Source: Halobellus limi
GTDB lineage: Archaea; Halobacteriota; Halobacteria; Halobacteriales; Haloferacaceae
Direction of reading: 5' to 3'
Assembly: GCF_004799685.1 (NCBI RefSeq)
Contig: NZ_CP031313.1
Span: 124,001-188,000, forward strand
DNA length: 64,000 bases
Under the pieces are notes generated by a model. That model saw only the letters and a program-made list of their open reading frames with translations. It did not search any database and was not told the DNA's origin. Positions 17,441 to 27,348 of the stretch are shown piece after piece (the stretch's first letter is position 1; each line of letters begins with the position of its first letter). Made by a program: the position numbers and the translations under genes.

Positions 17441-18346
17441 ATGCTGGGTGCAATCACAGACTTCACTGACGATCTCGTCGGCCAGCCAAATCGGGTCTCG
17501 GACTGGCTGGATGAGTACCTTCCGGCCGTGCCACCGGCGGCGTACCTGCTGATCTTCCTGATTCTCCCGATCCTCTATGCGGTGTACATCAGCTTTTTCG
17601 AGTACAGCGCGACGACGATCATTTCGTGGAACTTCACCCTCGAACACTACGAACAGCTCCTGTTCGATTCCTTCTACCAGGGACTGCTCTGGTACACAGT
17701 CAGGCTCTCGATCATCGTGTCCGCGTTCTGCGTGATACTGGGATACCCACTTGGGTACTTTATTGCAACGACCACGCCGTTGCGTCGCCAATTGGCGCTA
17801 TTCGCAGTCTTCCTCCCGCTTATGGTCGGGACGGTAGTCCGAATCTACGGGTGGATCGTTCTGTTCGCTACCAACGGCGTGATCAACACCGTCCTCCAAG
17901 ATCTGCTGGGTTTCAAACTCACACTCTTGGGGAACACGCTGTCTGTCACGATCGGTCTAATCGGGGTATACCTCCCGCTCGTCGTCCTCCCCGTCTACTC
18001 GTCGATCGAAGATATCCCAGACTCGCTCGTTCCAGCCGCACGCAACCTCGGTGCGAATCAGCTCCAGGCGTTCTACAAGGTGACGTTCCGTCTGAGCCTG
18101 CCCGGTCTGCTCACCGGAACCATCTTTGTGTTCGTCCTCACAATGAACTCCATCGTGACGCCTGACTTGCTCGGCGGTCGCACGGATCTGACGATGGGGC
18201 TGATGATATACGACAACGCGGTGAAAAGCCTCAACTGGCCCTTCGCGAGCGCCGTCGGGACGGTCCTGACGATCACGACTACAGCGCTTGTGTACATCTA
18301 CTTTTCATTCGTCCGCGACCGAATGGGGGTTTCAGAATGGGACTGA
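17441..18346 (+). CDS. ABC transporter permease (PotB-like)
   Basis: A 301-residue inner-membrane permease with about six transmembrane segments. The cytoplasmic coupling loop is SLVPAARNLGANQLQAFYKV, matching the EAA motif of binding-protein-dependent transporters. It forms the translocation channel with the next gene product. Its stop codon overlaps the start of that gene. Confidence 0.9.
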   Translation: MLGAITDFTDDLVGQPNRVSDWLDEYLPAVPPAAYLLIFLILPILYAVYISFFEYSATTIISWNFTLEHYEQLLFDSFYQGLLWYTVRLSIIVSAFCVILGYPLGYFIATTTPLRRQLALFAVFLPLMVGTVVRIYGWIVLFATNGVINTVLQDLLGFKLTLLGNTLSVTIGLIGVYLPLVVLPVYSSIEDIPDSLVPAARNLGANQLQAFYKVTFRLSLPGLLTGTIFVFVLTMNSIVTPDLLGGRTDLTMGLMIYDNAVKSLNWPFASAVGTVLTITTTALVYIYFSFVRDRMGVSEWD

Positions 18347-19212
18347 TGGCGATTATGAGCGTTCTTTCGGCCGTACTGACCGGACGAAACTCTCGGTCGC
18401 TCTCGGCTCCGGCAGTCGTAGCCGGCCGAGCGCTCTACTACGGGCTGCTCGGACTCGCGGTATCGACACTGGTTCTTCCAATCATAATCGTGATCGGCAT
18501 TTCGCTCAACCCGACCCAGTCACAGGCATTCCCACCATCAGGGATCTCCTTGCGCTGGTATCAGGAGTTCCTCGTGAGCCCGTTCTTCGAGCCGTTCTTT
18601 TTCGTGAGCCTACCGATTGCGATCGCCACCGCCACGATCTCGACGGTCCTCGGAATCCTCGCCGCGTACGTCGTTGTCCGCCGTGACGTGCCGTTCGAGA
18701 ACGAGGTCGTGATGTACTTCATTTCTCCCCTCATCATCCCGCCGGCGATCATCGCGCTCGCGCTGATGATTACGCTTAATTTCAACTTCCTGAATTTTGT
18801 TCCGACGTCCGCAAAGCTCGTCGTGGGCCACGTGGTCATCACGATCCCGTACACGTTCCTTACAGCGATGACAGCGATCGAATCGGTCGATACCGAACTC
18901 GTCGAAGGGGCGCGAAACCTCGGCGCGACCAAGTTCCAGGCGTTCCGGAAAATAACGCTCCCGTTGATGAAAAGCGGGGTCATCTCCGGATTCCTGCTGG
19001 CGTTCATTCTTTCGTTCACGGACTCACTGGTCGCACTGTTCCTCTCAAGCGGAAGCTCGACGACGCTGCCGGTCGAAATATTCCTCTTCCTGCAGTACGA
19101 ATCGTCACCGCTAGTGGCGGCTACTGCCTCGGTTCAGATTCTCTTGGTCCTGGTCCTCGTGGTGCTGATCGGCCGCCTGATTGGCTTCAAAGCCGCCGCC
19201 GTTAGCTCCTGA
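18337..19212 (+). CDS. ABC transporter permease (PotC-like)
   Basis: A 291-residue permease with about six membrane spans and an EAA loop (ELVEGARNLGATKFQAFRKI). It overlaps the upstream permease by 10 bases, a sign of translational coupling. It completes the four-component importer (binding protein, ATPase, two permeases). The aldehyde dehydrogenase follows after about 160 bp with its own promoter-like sequence. Confidence 0.9.
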   Translation: MGLMAIMSVLSAVLTGRNSRSLSAPAVVAGRALYYGLLGLAVSTLVLPIIIVIGISLNPTQSQAFPPSGISLRWYQEFLVSPFFEPFFFVSLPIAIATATISTVLGILAAYVVVRRDVPFENEVVMYFISPLIIPPAIIALALMITLNFNFLNFVPTSAKLVVGHVVITIPYTFLTAMTAIESVDTELVEGARNLGATKFQAFRKITLPLMKSGVISGFLLAFILSFTDSLVALFLSSGSSTTLPVEIFLFLQYESSPLVAATASVQILLVLVLVVLIGRLIGFKAAAVSS

Positions 19213-19375
19213 GACGGGCTTCGTTCCGCTCAAATTTTCCTCATCTCCCGCTGTGGTGGAGATCCGGTCTCCCAGCGGCCGTGTGACAAATGCACAGATA
19301 CCTGTTCTCCGTTCGACCTCGATCGTTCCGGCCCAGAGGCTAATTATTTATTCCTGTGGTTCGATCCCTCAATTG

Positions 19376-20824
19376 ATGAGCCAGGATTTCAGTGATATGC
19401 CTCTCTACATCGACGGCGAGTGGCACACACCGGCGAGCGACGACAGCATTCCCGTATCTGATCCGACTACGGGAACAGAAGTGGATTCAGTACCGTCCGC
19501 GACGACAGACGACGTCCGACGAGCCACGGAAGCGGCGCGGGCCGCGCAACCCGACTGGGAGCGACGCCCGGCGAAGGAACGCGGCGATCTGATCCGTGAG
19601 ATTGCAGATCTCCTTGAGGACTATGCCGAACCACTGGCGGAGACGCTCGTCACCGAGCAGGGAAAGACGTATTCGGTGGCGGAATACGAGATCCGCGCGG
19701 CCGCAGACATCGCACGGTATATGTCGGAGTGGGACCGTCGGATCGAAGGCGACGTGGTTCCGGGAAGCGAACCGCGTCAGTCGATCAATCTGCTGCGAAA
19801 GCCGTATGGAGTGGTTGCGGGGATCATCCCCTGGAACTTCCCGGTATCCGTCTTCGTGCGAAAGTTCGCACCGGCCCTTGTCACGGGCAACACGACGGTC
19901 CTGAAACCGAGTGAACTGACTCCGCTGACGACGCTCGAACTTGTCGACGTCATCGACCGTGAGGTCGATCTTCCACCGGGTGTTCTGAACGTCGTGACCG
20001 GCGGCGGCGCGGTCGGGGCCGGACTCGTGAGCGACGACGAGGTGGACTACGTGACGATGACCGGTAACGTCGAGACCGGGAAGGCGATTATGCGCAACGC
20101 CGCAGACGACCTCACCCGGGTCTCGCTCGAACTCGGCGGGAAGGCGCCAGCGATCGTCTGCGCGGACGCCGACGTCGAGAGCGCGGTCGAAAACATCGTC
20201 GCCTCGCGGACGATCAACGCGGGACAGGCCTGTACGTGCGTCGAGCGCGTCTACGTCCACTCCGACGTCCGCGAGGAGTTCCAAGCGCAGTTCGTCGCGG
20301 CGATGGAGGCGCTCGAAATCGGCGACCCGAGGGACGACCCCGATATGGGGCCGCAGGTGAGCGCGGGGGAACTCGAAAAGACGCAGGCAGCGATCCGAGG
20401 CGCGGTCGAGCAGGGGGCAACAGTCCTGACGGGCGGGGAGTCGGTCACGGAGCCGCCCACCTCCGGCGGTCACTGGGTGGAACCGACCGTTCTCGGCGAC
20501 GTCGACCAGGAGATGGACGTCGTCAGCGAGGAGGTCTTCGGACCAGTCGCGCCCATCGTCGAGGTCGATTCCGTGGATCAGGCTGTCGCGTACGCCAACG
20601 ATTCACGGTACGGGCTCTCCTCCTATGTCTTCACCGAGAGCTACCGAGACGCGATGCAGATCGCGGAGGATCTCGACTTCGGCGAGACGTTTATCAACGG
20701 GAGCGGCGGCGCGCAACAGGGCCACCACATCGGCTGGAACGAGTCCGGCCTGGGCGGCGAAGACGGGAAACACGGCGCGCTGAAGTACACCCAGATCAAG
20801 TCGGTCTACCACAATTTCCAGTAG
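19376..20824 (+). CDS. NAD(P)-dependent aldehyde dehydrogenase
   Basis: A 482-residue aldehyde dehydrogenase. The fold motifs are PWNFPVSVFVRK, the catalytic-base region LELGGKAP and the nucleophilic cysteine in NAGQACTCVERV. It resembles succinate-semialdehyde, lactaldehyde and glycolaldehyde dehydrogenases. The substrate is probably an aldehyde from the aldolase encoded at 10458. ATG 19376 was chosen over upstream in-frame codons because TAATTATTTA lies about 30 bp before it and MSQDFSDMPLYIDGEW matches the usual N-terminus. Confidence 0.92.
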   Translation: MSQDFSDMPLYIDGEWHTPASDDSIPVSDPTTGTEVDSVPSATTDDVRRATEAARAAQPDWERRPAKERGDLIREIADLLEDYAEPLAETLVTEQGKTYSVAEYEIRAAADIARYMSEWDRRIEGDVVPGSEPRQSINLLRKPYGVVAGIIPWNFPVSVFVRKFAPALVTGNTTVLKPSELTPLTTLELVDVIDREVDLPPGVLNVVTGGGAVGAGLVSDDEVDYVTMTGNVETGKAIMRNAADDLTRVSLELGGKAPAIVCADADVESAVENIVASRTINAGQACTCVERVYVHSDVREEFQAQFVAAMEALEIGDPRDDPDMGPQVSAGELEKTQAAIRGAVEQGATVLTGGESVTEPPTSGGHWVEPTVLGDVDQEMDVVSEEVFGPVAPIVEVDSVDQAVAYANDSRYGLSSYVFTESYRDAMQIAEDLDFGETFINGSGGAQQGHHIGWNESGLGGEDGKHGALKYTQIKSVYHNFQ

Positions 20825-20902
20825 TGTCTGACCCTGCCGCGACGGCGACGCCGCATCCCGACTAGTCGGTACATATAATAACGGGTAGGCTGACTTTTCG
20901 GT

Positions 20903-21802
20903 ATGGTTGAGACCACTGCCGGAGTCGTCGGACTCGGCAAGATGGGCGGCAATATGGCGAAGCACCTCCTTGACGAGGGCTTCGAGGTGTACGGACACGA
21001 CCTCCAGCCGGAGGCCCGTGAAGCGTTCGCGGACTACGGCGGGATCGTCGCCGACAGCGGCCGTGACGTCGCCCGCCAGAGTGACGTCACGATCACAAGT
21101 CTACCGAACTCGGAGATCGTGAAAGGCGTCTACACCGGCGAGGGAGGGCTGGCCCACGAATCCGTCGAGACCACCTTCCTGGAGATGAGCACGATCGCGC
21201 CGCCGACGACCGAAGCTGTCGCCGAGGCTGTCGAGGGCACCCCCGCCGAGATTCTGGATGCGCCGATCACGGGCGGACCGGAAAACTCGCGTGACGGGAC
21301 TCTCACGGGCCTCGTCGGTGGAAAAGAGGCCGTCTTCGAATCCGAGCACGCACAGAACGTGTTGCAGGCCCTCTGTGCGGAACTCCACTACGCCGGATCT
21401 TCCGGGGCCGGACACGCGATGAAACTTCTGAACAACACGATGTCGATGGGGAACCTGCTTCTGGCAATGGAGACAGTCGCGCTCGGCGCCCGGTACGGTA
21501 TCGACAGCGAGCGTCTCTGGGACATCCTCGGGAACGCCAGCGCCACTTCGGTGGCGTTCGAGAGCCGAATGCCGCGCGTGCTCGAACGGGACTTCGAGGC
21601 GGGGTTCAGCGTCGACTTCGCGCGGAAAGACGTCGGTCTTGCGGTCGATATGGCGGACTCGGAGGACTTCCCGATGGTGATGGGAAGCCTGGTCCACCGC
21701 CTGTACACGCGAGCCAGCGACGAGGGATTCGGTGAGGAAGACGTGGGTGCGGTCGTGAAGATGTTCGAGCAGGAACTGGAAGACCGGGTCGGCGAAGAGT
21801 AA
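20903..21802 (+). CDS. 3-hydroxyisobutyrate dehydrogenase-like reductase
   Basis: A 299-residue beta-hydroxyacid dehydrogenase. The Rossmann motif is GVVGLGKMGGNMAKHL, the substrate-binding signature DAPITGGPENSRDGTL, and the catalytic lysine lies in HAMKLLNN. Family members act on 3-hydroxyisobutyrate, tartronate semialdehyde or related hydroxyacids with NAD(P). It sits between the aldehyde dehydrogenase and the MBL hydrolase, so it probably interconverts a semialdehyde and a hydroxyacid of the same pathway. Confidence 0.88.
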   Translation: MVETTAGVVGLGKMGGNMAKHLLDEGFEVYGHDLQPEAREAFADYGGIVADSGRDVARQSDVTITSLPNSEIVKGVYTGEGGLAHESVETTFLEMSTIAPPTTEAVAEAVEGTPAEILDAPITGGPENSRDGTLTGLVGGKEAVFESEHAQNVLQALCAELHYAGSSGAGHAMKLLNNTMSMGNLLLAMETVALGARYGIDSERLWDILGNASATSVAFESRMPRVLERDFEAGFSVDFARKDVGLAVDMADSEDFPMVMGSLVHRLYTRASDEGFGEEDVGAVVKMFEQELEDRVGEE

Positions 21803-21804
21803 CG

Positions 21805-22599
21805 TTACTCGTCGAGACGGCTGTACAGTTCGTCGGCGTCGATGGTCTTTCGATCGTTCGCGTGGATCGATCGATCCTCGCCGCTGAAATTCGACTCGAA
21901 GTTGACGTAGCGTTCGAGCTTCTTGGAGGCATCCTCGAACACCGGGGTTCCGTGATTGAGGAGCGCGACGTCGAACTCGTAGTCGAGTAGTTTGTCGAGG
22001 TTCTTTTCGGCTTCGACAGCCGCCTCCGGTGGCTGGTTCGTGTGTGTCGCCTGCGGCGGATGAAGGAGATAGCCCGGCGGCAAACCGCGACGATCCGAAC
22101 CGGAGACGGTATCGGCACAGTGCGCGATCCCAGCTTCCTCGTCGACGAGCACAGAATTCCCGGGCGAGTGACCGGGGACGTGGACGGTCTCGAACCGCCC
22201 GATCTGTTCCCTGTCGCCGAAGAGGTGGTCCGGTTCGGTCTCGATGTCGATCCCGTAGTCGTCGATCTCGACCACGTTGTCCTCTTCTGGCACCCACGTT
22301 TCCGGGTCGTAGCGTTCGACGACCTCGTCGAACGCGCCGACGTGGTCTAAGTGCCGGTGAGTGATGATGAGCCGTTCAGGTTCGATGCCGATCTCTTCGA
22401 TCCCCTCGAAGAGGTATTCGGCGCGATTTTGGAAACAGGTGTCGACCAGCGTGGGGACGTCGCCGGGCAGGTCGAAAAAGTACGAGCGGTGGCGTTCGCC
22501 CTGGGTGATGTCGGGGCCTTCCTCGGCAGTCTGCCAGGTGATGTCGTAGACGGTATCGGCGATATCGAGCGTTCTAACCACTGGAGCACTCTCGGGCAT
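21805..22599 (-). CDS. MBL-fold metallo-hydrolase
   Basis: A 264-residue metallo-beta-lactamase-fold protein with the metal-binding HRHLDHVG, a second histidine in VPGHSPGN, a bridging acid in HCADTVSG and a late histidine in LLNHGTPVF. The dinuclear-metal core is therefore complete. Such enzymes hydrolyse thioesters, lactones or esters, and a lactone or glutathione-like thioester from the catabolic cluster is plausible. It converges on the reductase gene with two bases between stop codons. Confidence 0.85.
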   Translation of the reverse strand: MPESAPVVRTLDIADTVYDITWQTAEEGPDITQGERHRSYFFDLPGDVPTLVDTCFQNRAEYLFEGIEEIGIEPERLIITHRHLDHVGAFDEVVERYDPETWVPEEDNVVEIDDYGIDIETEPDHLFGDREQIGRFETVHVPGHSPGNSVLVDEEAGIAHCADTVSGSDRRGLPPGYLLHPPQATHTNQPPEAAVEAEKNLDKLLDYEFDVALLNHGTPVFEDASKKLERYVNFESNFSGEDRSIHANDRKTIDADELYSRLDE

Positions 22600-22758
22600 A
22601 CGAGGAGAGATTCCATCGAGATATAAATAGCTATCGTCACTTGACTCGCCGCTCCGCCGGGTTACGCACCGACGGGCCGCCCGAATCCCGTCGTGTTCCG
22701 CCTCAGTCTCCGAATTGTTTTTGTGGCGGTGGGACGCAGTCGTAGACGGTAGTCAACG

Positions 22759-23760
22759 ATGAGCAACGATTACAGCCAGTGCAAGCGTCGAGTCCACGAG
22801 TTCTCTCAGGCGATTCGGAACACCGGAGCCGACCAGATCGGAGACCTGTTGGGCGACTATTACCATCCGGACGCGGAGTGGTACGGTCCCGCGCCGGTCG
22901 GACGGCTCACCGGCCGCGACGAGATCAGTCGCGGCTACTGGGCGCCGCTCCTCGAATCGTTCCCAGACCTCGAACAGAACGATTACATCCTCTTCGGCGG
23001 GGAGTTTCGGGACAGTACGTGGGTGTGTGCCGCCGGCAACTTCGTCGGGACGTTCGAGAACGACTGGCTCGGCGTCCCCGCGACCGGGCACGCGACGTGG
23101 CTCAGGCACGGCACCTTCCATCGGTTCGAGGACGGGAAGATCGCGGAGACCCGTCTGTTCGTCGACGTGCTCGACGTGCTGCGGCAGGCCGGCTATCAGT
23201 TCGTGCCCGCGCTCGCCCCGGAGGTCGTCATCCCCGGGCCGACGACGCAGGACGGACTCCTCCTCGACGGTGCGGACGCCGCCGAAACGGAGCAGACGCT
23301 GGAACTGGTCGAGGGAATGATCTTCGAGGGGTTGGAATCCTACGAAGACGCGGGCATCGACGGGATGGGAATGGACGAGTACTGGCACGAGGACTTTATG
23401 TGGTACGGCCCCGCCGGCATCGGTTCGACCCGCGGTATCGACGGCTTCCAGGCGTACCATCAGGAGCCGTTCCTCGAAGCGTTCCCCGACAGAGAAGCCG
23501 ACAGTGACGACATCCGACTGGCCGAGGGAACCTACTGTGCGTGGACCGGGTGGCCGAGTCTTGAGGCGACACACCTCGGCGACGGTTGGTTGGGACTGCC
23601 CGCAACTGACGAATCGGTGGAAATGCGCGTGATGGATTTCTGGCGTCGTGAGGGCGACCTCCTCGCGGAGAACTGGGTGTTCATCGATATGATCCACCTT
23701 CTGGATCAACTCGGCGTCGACATCCTCGAGCGCGTTCGGAACGAGAAACAGTACTTTTGA
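22759..23760 (+). CDS. Double-domain SnoaL-like protein, paralogue 1
   Basis: A 333-residue protein made of two NTF2/SnoaL-like domains (about 10-150 and 185-320). Domain 1 contains DYYHPDAEWYGP, FPDLEQNDYILF and WVCAAGNFVGTFENDWLGVP. Domain 2 contains WHEDFMWYGPAGIGSTRGI and GLPATDESVEMRVMDFW. SnoaL domains form cone-like barrels used by polyketide cyclases, isomerases and hydratases. No signal peptide, so probably cytoplasmic. It is the first of four tandem paralogues. Function unknown; the fused duplication implies an internal pseudo-dimer. Confidence 0.8.
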   Translation: MSNDYSQCKRRVHEFSQAIRNTGADQIGDLLGDYYHPDAEWYGPAPVGRLTGRDEISRGYWAPLLESFPDLEQNDYILFGGEFRDSTWVCAAGNFVGTFENDWLGVPATGHATWLRHGTFHRFEDGKIAETRLFVDVLDVLRQAGYQFVPALAPEVVIPGPTTQDGLLLDGADAAETEQTLELVEGMIFEGLESYEDAGIDGMGMDEYWHEDFMWYGPAGIGSTRGIDGFQAYHQEPFLEAFPDREADSDDIRLAEGTYCAWTGWPSLEATHLGDGWLGLPATDESVEMRVMDFWRREGDLLAENWVFIDMIHLLDQLGVDILERVRNEKQYF

Positions 23761-23824
23761 GCGCTCGCGTTACCGATAGTATTTTGTTCGACTCGAAACG
23801 AAGCTTATCCGATCGGTGATAGCA

Positions 23825-24844
23825 ATGCCTACAACCAGAGTGAAAAACAAACAGACAGCATACGAGTTCTCCAATAACGTTCACGAAACGACTCACGAAA
23901 ACGTCGACGACCTGATCGCGGAGTACGTCCACGAGGACGTCCAGTGGCACGGTTCGGCACCGGTCGACACGCTCGCGGGCAGGAGCGAATTGGTGTCCGA
24001 GTTCTGGGAGCCCCTCCTGAAGGCGTTCCCGGATCTCGAAAAGAACGACTACATCCTGTTCGCCGGCGAGTTCGAGGGCGACGAATGGGTCTGTGCGACC
24101 GGCAATCTCGTCGGGACGTTCGAGAACGACTGGCTCGACATCCCCGCGACGGGCCACGCCACGTGGATCCGCTACGGCGAGTTCCACCGGTTCGAGGACG
24201 GGAAAATCGCCGAGACTCGAACTATCGTCGACGTGCTGGACGTGCTTCGACAGGCCGGCTATCAGTTCGTTCCGTCTCTCGCCCCCGAAGTAGTCATACC
24301 GGGACCGACGACCCAAGACGGGATCCTTCTCGACGAGCAGGACGAGGAAGATACCCAGCAGACGATGGAACTGGTAGAGGGAATGCTGTTCGACGGGCTG
24401 AATTCCTACGAGGAAGAGGGCCTCGAGAATATGGGGATGGAACGGTACTGGCACGAGGACTTTATGTGGTACGGCCCCGCGGGAATCGGCAGTACCCGCG
24501 GGATCGACGGGTTCCAAGAGTTCCATCAAAACCCGTTCCTGCGGGCGTTCCCTGACCGAGAGGTTGGGCATCACGACTCGCGTATCGCCGAGGGGAATTT
24601 CTGTGCCTCGACCGGATGGCCCGCCGTCGTGGGGACCCACCTCGGCGACGGCTGGCTGGGATTGCCAGCGACTGGGAATTCGACAGATATGCGCGTCATC
24701 GACGTGTGGCGGCGAGAGGGTGATCTCCTCGCAGAGAACTGGGTCTTCATCGATATGATCGACCTGCTCAACCAGCTCGGCGTCGACGTGTTTGAACGCC
24801 TCCGCGAGAATCCGCGGTCTGTTCGGCGGTCCTCCGCGCCATAA
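23825..24844 (+). CDS. Double-domain SnoaL-like protein, paralogue 2
   Basis: A 339-residue paralogue of the gene before it, with the same two-domain plan. Domain 1 (EYVHEDVQWHGS, FPDLEKNDYILF, ENDWLDIPATGHATW) and domain 2 (WHEDFMWYGPAGIGSTRGI) keep nearly all the shared motifs, including an invariant linker region, QAGYQFVPSLAPEVVIPGP. The start is ATG 23825. The protein ends in a short basic tail not shared with paralogue 1. It lies 64 bp downstream of that gene in the same direction. Confidence 0.8.
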   Translation: MPTTRVKNKQTAYEFSNNVHETTHENVDDLIAEYVHEDVQWHGSAPVDTLAGRSELVSEFWEPLLKAFPDLEKNDYILFAGEFEGDEWVCATGNLVGTFENDWLDIPATGHATWIRYGEFHRFEDGKIAETRTIVDVLDVLRQAGYQFVPSLAPEVVIPGPTTQDGILLDEQDEEDTQQTMELVEGMLFDGLNSYEEEGLENMGMERYWHEDFMWYGPAGIGSTRGIDGFQEFHQNPFLRAFPDREVGHHDSRIAEGNFCASTGWPAVVGTHLGDGWLGLPATGNSTDMRVIDVWRREGDLLAENWVFIDMIDLLNQLGVDVFERLRENPRSVRRSSAP

Positions 24845-24929
24845 CTTGGCGAAAGCACGCGGTCGGACGCACCGCCCCGTGCGGTAGTTATTTTTGCGTG
24901 TGAGCGATTCTCTTAGTCGAGACTGAAAT

Positions 24930-25940
24930 ATGGCAGCTGAACGTAAGCAAGTAGTCCACGAGTTCTCACAGTCCATCCACGACGTGACGGCAGAGAGTGT
25001 CGATGACCTCCTCGAGGAGTTCTACCACGATGACGCGGAGTGGTACGGCCCTGAGCCACTCAACGAGTTGAACGGTGTCGAATCGATAGCCCAAGGATGC
25101 TGGGACCCACTCTTGACTGCGTTTCCCGACCTCGAAAAGAACGACTACATCCTCCTCGAGGGTGAGTTCGAAGGCGAGCAGTGGGTCAGTGCGGCAGGGA
25201 CGCTTGTCGGGACGTTTGATGAAGACTGGCTCGACATCCCTGCAACCGGGCGTACGACTTGGATCCAGTACGGTGCACTCCATCGCGTAGTGGACGGGAA
25301 AATAGCAGAGACGCGGATGTTGTTTGACGTGCTTGATGTGATGCGACAGGCGGGCTACCGATTTATTCCGGCACTTGCGCCCGAAGTCGTCCGACCAGGC
25401 CCAGCAACACAGGACGGACTCCTATTTGACGAGCAGGAAGAATCAGATTCCGAACAGACCCTCCAGATGGTTGAGGATATGATCTTCGAGGGGTTAGGTT
25501 CGTACGATGGAAAGAATCTGGATGTTATGGATATGGACGCATACTGGCATAAGGATTTTATGTGGTACGGCCCGGCGGGGATCGGTACCACCCGTGGCGT
25601 CGACGGGTTTCAGGAGTTCCACCAAGGGCCGTGGCTGGAAGCCTTTCCCGACCGCGGAACCGGGGGGAACGCCATCCGTGTTGCCGAAGGCGACTACTGT
25701 GCGTGGACGGCGTGGCCGAGCGGTGAAGCCACGCATCGCGGGGACGGCTTGTTTGGCCTCCCGAGCACTGGTGAGACAGTAACTTTCCGCGTCATCGACT
25801 TCTGGCGGCGGGAGGGACACCTGCTGGCGGAGAACTGGATCTTCATCGATATGATCAACCTGCTCAACCAGCTCGGCGTCGACGTCTTCGAACGGCTCCG
25901 GGACAATCCGGAATCGATTCGGTGGACGGGGACGCCGTGA
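24930..25940 (+). CDS. Double-domain SnoaL-like protein, paralogue 3
   Basis: A 336-residue member of the tandem family and visibly the most divergent. DEDWLDIPATGRTTW replaces the usual GHATW, and WHKDFMWYGPAGIGTTRGV replaces WHEDF. Codon choice is less GC-rich than in its neighbours between about 25200 and 25550. A TATA-like TAGTTATTTTTG (about 24885-24896) lies 35-45 bp upstream of the ATG, so it may have its own promoter. The changed positions suggest a different substrate or relaxed constraint. Confidence 0.78.
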   Translation: MAAERKQVVHEFSQSIHDVTAESVDDLLEEFYHDDAEWYGPEPLNELNGVESIAQGCWDPLLTAFPDLEKNDYILLEGEFEGEQWVSAAGTLVGTFDEDWLDIPATGRTTWIQYGALHRVVDGKIAETRMLFDVLDVMRQAGYRFIPALAPEVVRPGPATQDGLLFDEQEESDSEQTLQMVEDMIFEGLGSYDGKNLDVMDMDAYWHKDFMWYGPAGIGTTRGVDGFQEFHQGPWLEAFPDRGTGGNAIRVAEGDYCAWTAWPSGEATHRGDGLFGLPSTGETVTFRVIDFWRREGHLLAENWIFIDMINLLNQLGVDVFERLRDNPESIRWTGTP

Positions 25941-26154
25941 TGGGTCCGAACCGGGACCTGTCGCGGGGTCCCGAAGCGAGTGTCTAACTACCACTACAAC
26001 TCGGCTCGAATCGTCCTCATTCCCGGATAAGCCGCCGCGCACGAGACGCCACGAGTACGTCCCGTCTTTTTTCCTGATTGCCTCGGCGACGCCTCGCACC
26101 GACTTCTGACCGACACTTATTTGTCTGTGTTACGCACCAGCTTAGGTGAGTGAT

Positions 26155-27144
26155 ATGACCACGGAACGCAAGCGGTTAGTCCACGAGTTCTCTCAGGAGA
26201 TCCACGACGCGAGCGCGGCGAACGTCGGTGACCTTCTCACCGACTACTACCACGCCGACGCAGAGTGGCACGGCCCTGAACCTATCAACGCGGTAGAAGG
26301 ATCCGACGCGATCGCCGACGCGTACTGGGGGCCGCTCCTCGAATCGTTCCCGGACCTCGAAAAGAACGACTACATCCTGTTCGCCGGCGAGTTCGAGGGC
26401 GGCGAGTGGGTCTGTGCGGCCGGTAACCTGGTCGGGACGTTTGAGGACGACTGGCTGGAGATTCCCGCGACCGGACACGCGACGTGGCTCCGGTACGGCG
26501 AGTTCCACCGCGTCGTGGACGGCAAAATCGCCGAGACCCGCTTGCTCGTCGACGTCCTCGACGTGATGCGGCAGGCGGGCTACCAGTTCGTTCCCGCGCT
26601 CGCTCCCGAAGTCGTCATCCCCGGGCCGACGACGCAGGACGGCGTCCTCCTCGACGAACAGGACGACGAGGCGTCCGAAAAGACGCTCCAGGTGGTCGAG
26701 GGGATGATCGACAGCCTCCACGACTACGAGGAGGAGGGCCTCGACGGGATGGGCCTCGAGAAGTTCTGGCACGAGGACTTTATGTGGTACGGACCGGCGG
26801 GGACGGGAACGACCCGCGGAATCGACGGCTTCCAGGAATACCACCAGGCACCTTTCCTCGAAGCCTTCCCCGACCGCGAGGGCGGCGACCACGTCGCTCG
26901 GTTCGCCGAGGGCAACTACTGCGCCTCGACGGGATGGCCGTCGGTCGAGGCGACGCATCTTGGGGACGGATGGATGGGACTTCCGGCGACCGACGAACCC
27001 GTTGGTATGCGGGTGATGGACTTCTGGCGTCGCGAGGGTGACAAACTCGCCGAGAACTGGGTCCTCATCGACAAGATCGATCTGCTCCAACAGATGGGTG
27101 TCGACGTCTTCGACCGGCTTCGTAACGATCAACAGTATTTCTGA
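26155..27144 (+). CDS. Double-domain SnoaL-like protein, paralogue 4
   Basis: A 329-residue paralogue with DYYHADAEWHGP, FPDLEKNDYILF and EDDWLEIPATGHATW in domain 1, and WHEDFMWYGPAGTGTTRGI in domain 2. ATG 26155 is preferred to an upstream GTG because CACTTATTTG lies about 35 bp before it. About 210 bp separate it from paralogue 3. It ends RLRNDQQYF, close to paralogue 1 (RVRNEKQYF), so those two may be each other's nearest relatives within the array. Confidence 0.8.
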   Translation: MTTERKRLVHEFSQEIHDASAANVGDLLTDYYHADAEWHGPEPINAVEGSDAIADAYWGPLLESFPDLEKNDYILFAGEFEGGEWVCAAGNLVGTFEDDWLEIPATGHATWLRYGEFHRVVDGKIAETRLLVDVLDVMRQAGYQFVPALAPEVVIPGPTTQDGVLLDEQDDEASEKTLQVVEGMIDSLHDYEEEGLDGMGLEKFWHEDFMWYGPAGTGTTRGIDGFQEYHQAPFLEAFPDREGGDHVARFAEGNYCASTGWPSVEATHLGDGWMGLPATDEPVGMRVMDFWRREGDKLAENWVLIDKIDLLQQMGVDVFDRLRNDQQYF

Positions 27145-27348
27145 TCCTCGGGAGACAGAGACGCTCCAGCGAACGGATTCGATCCGAACGAGAGGGGAGA
27201 GGGGGTCAAATGTAGCGTAATCTTTAAAACCTAAGATGTGAATCACTCAGTAGGGTTTAGTAGTGATACGACCAAGCTTTGATACTTCGATGAATTCGGA
27301 TGCGGGCATCGATCACGGGATAGCGGAGACAGCCACGGGGACGCGCCA

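Noticed and set aside
22753-23709. Antisense open frames along the SnoaL-like genes
   Set aside because: All four paralogues show the same mirrored frame, as expected from shared sense sequence. The sense products have the conserved domains.
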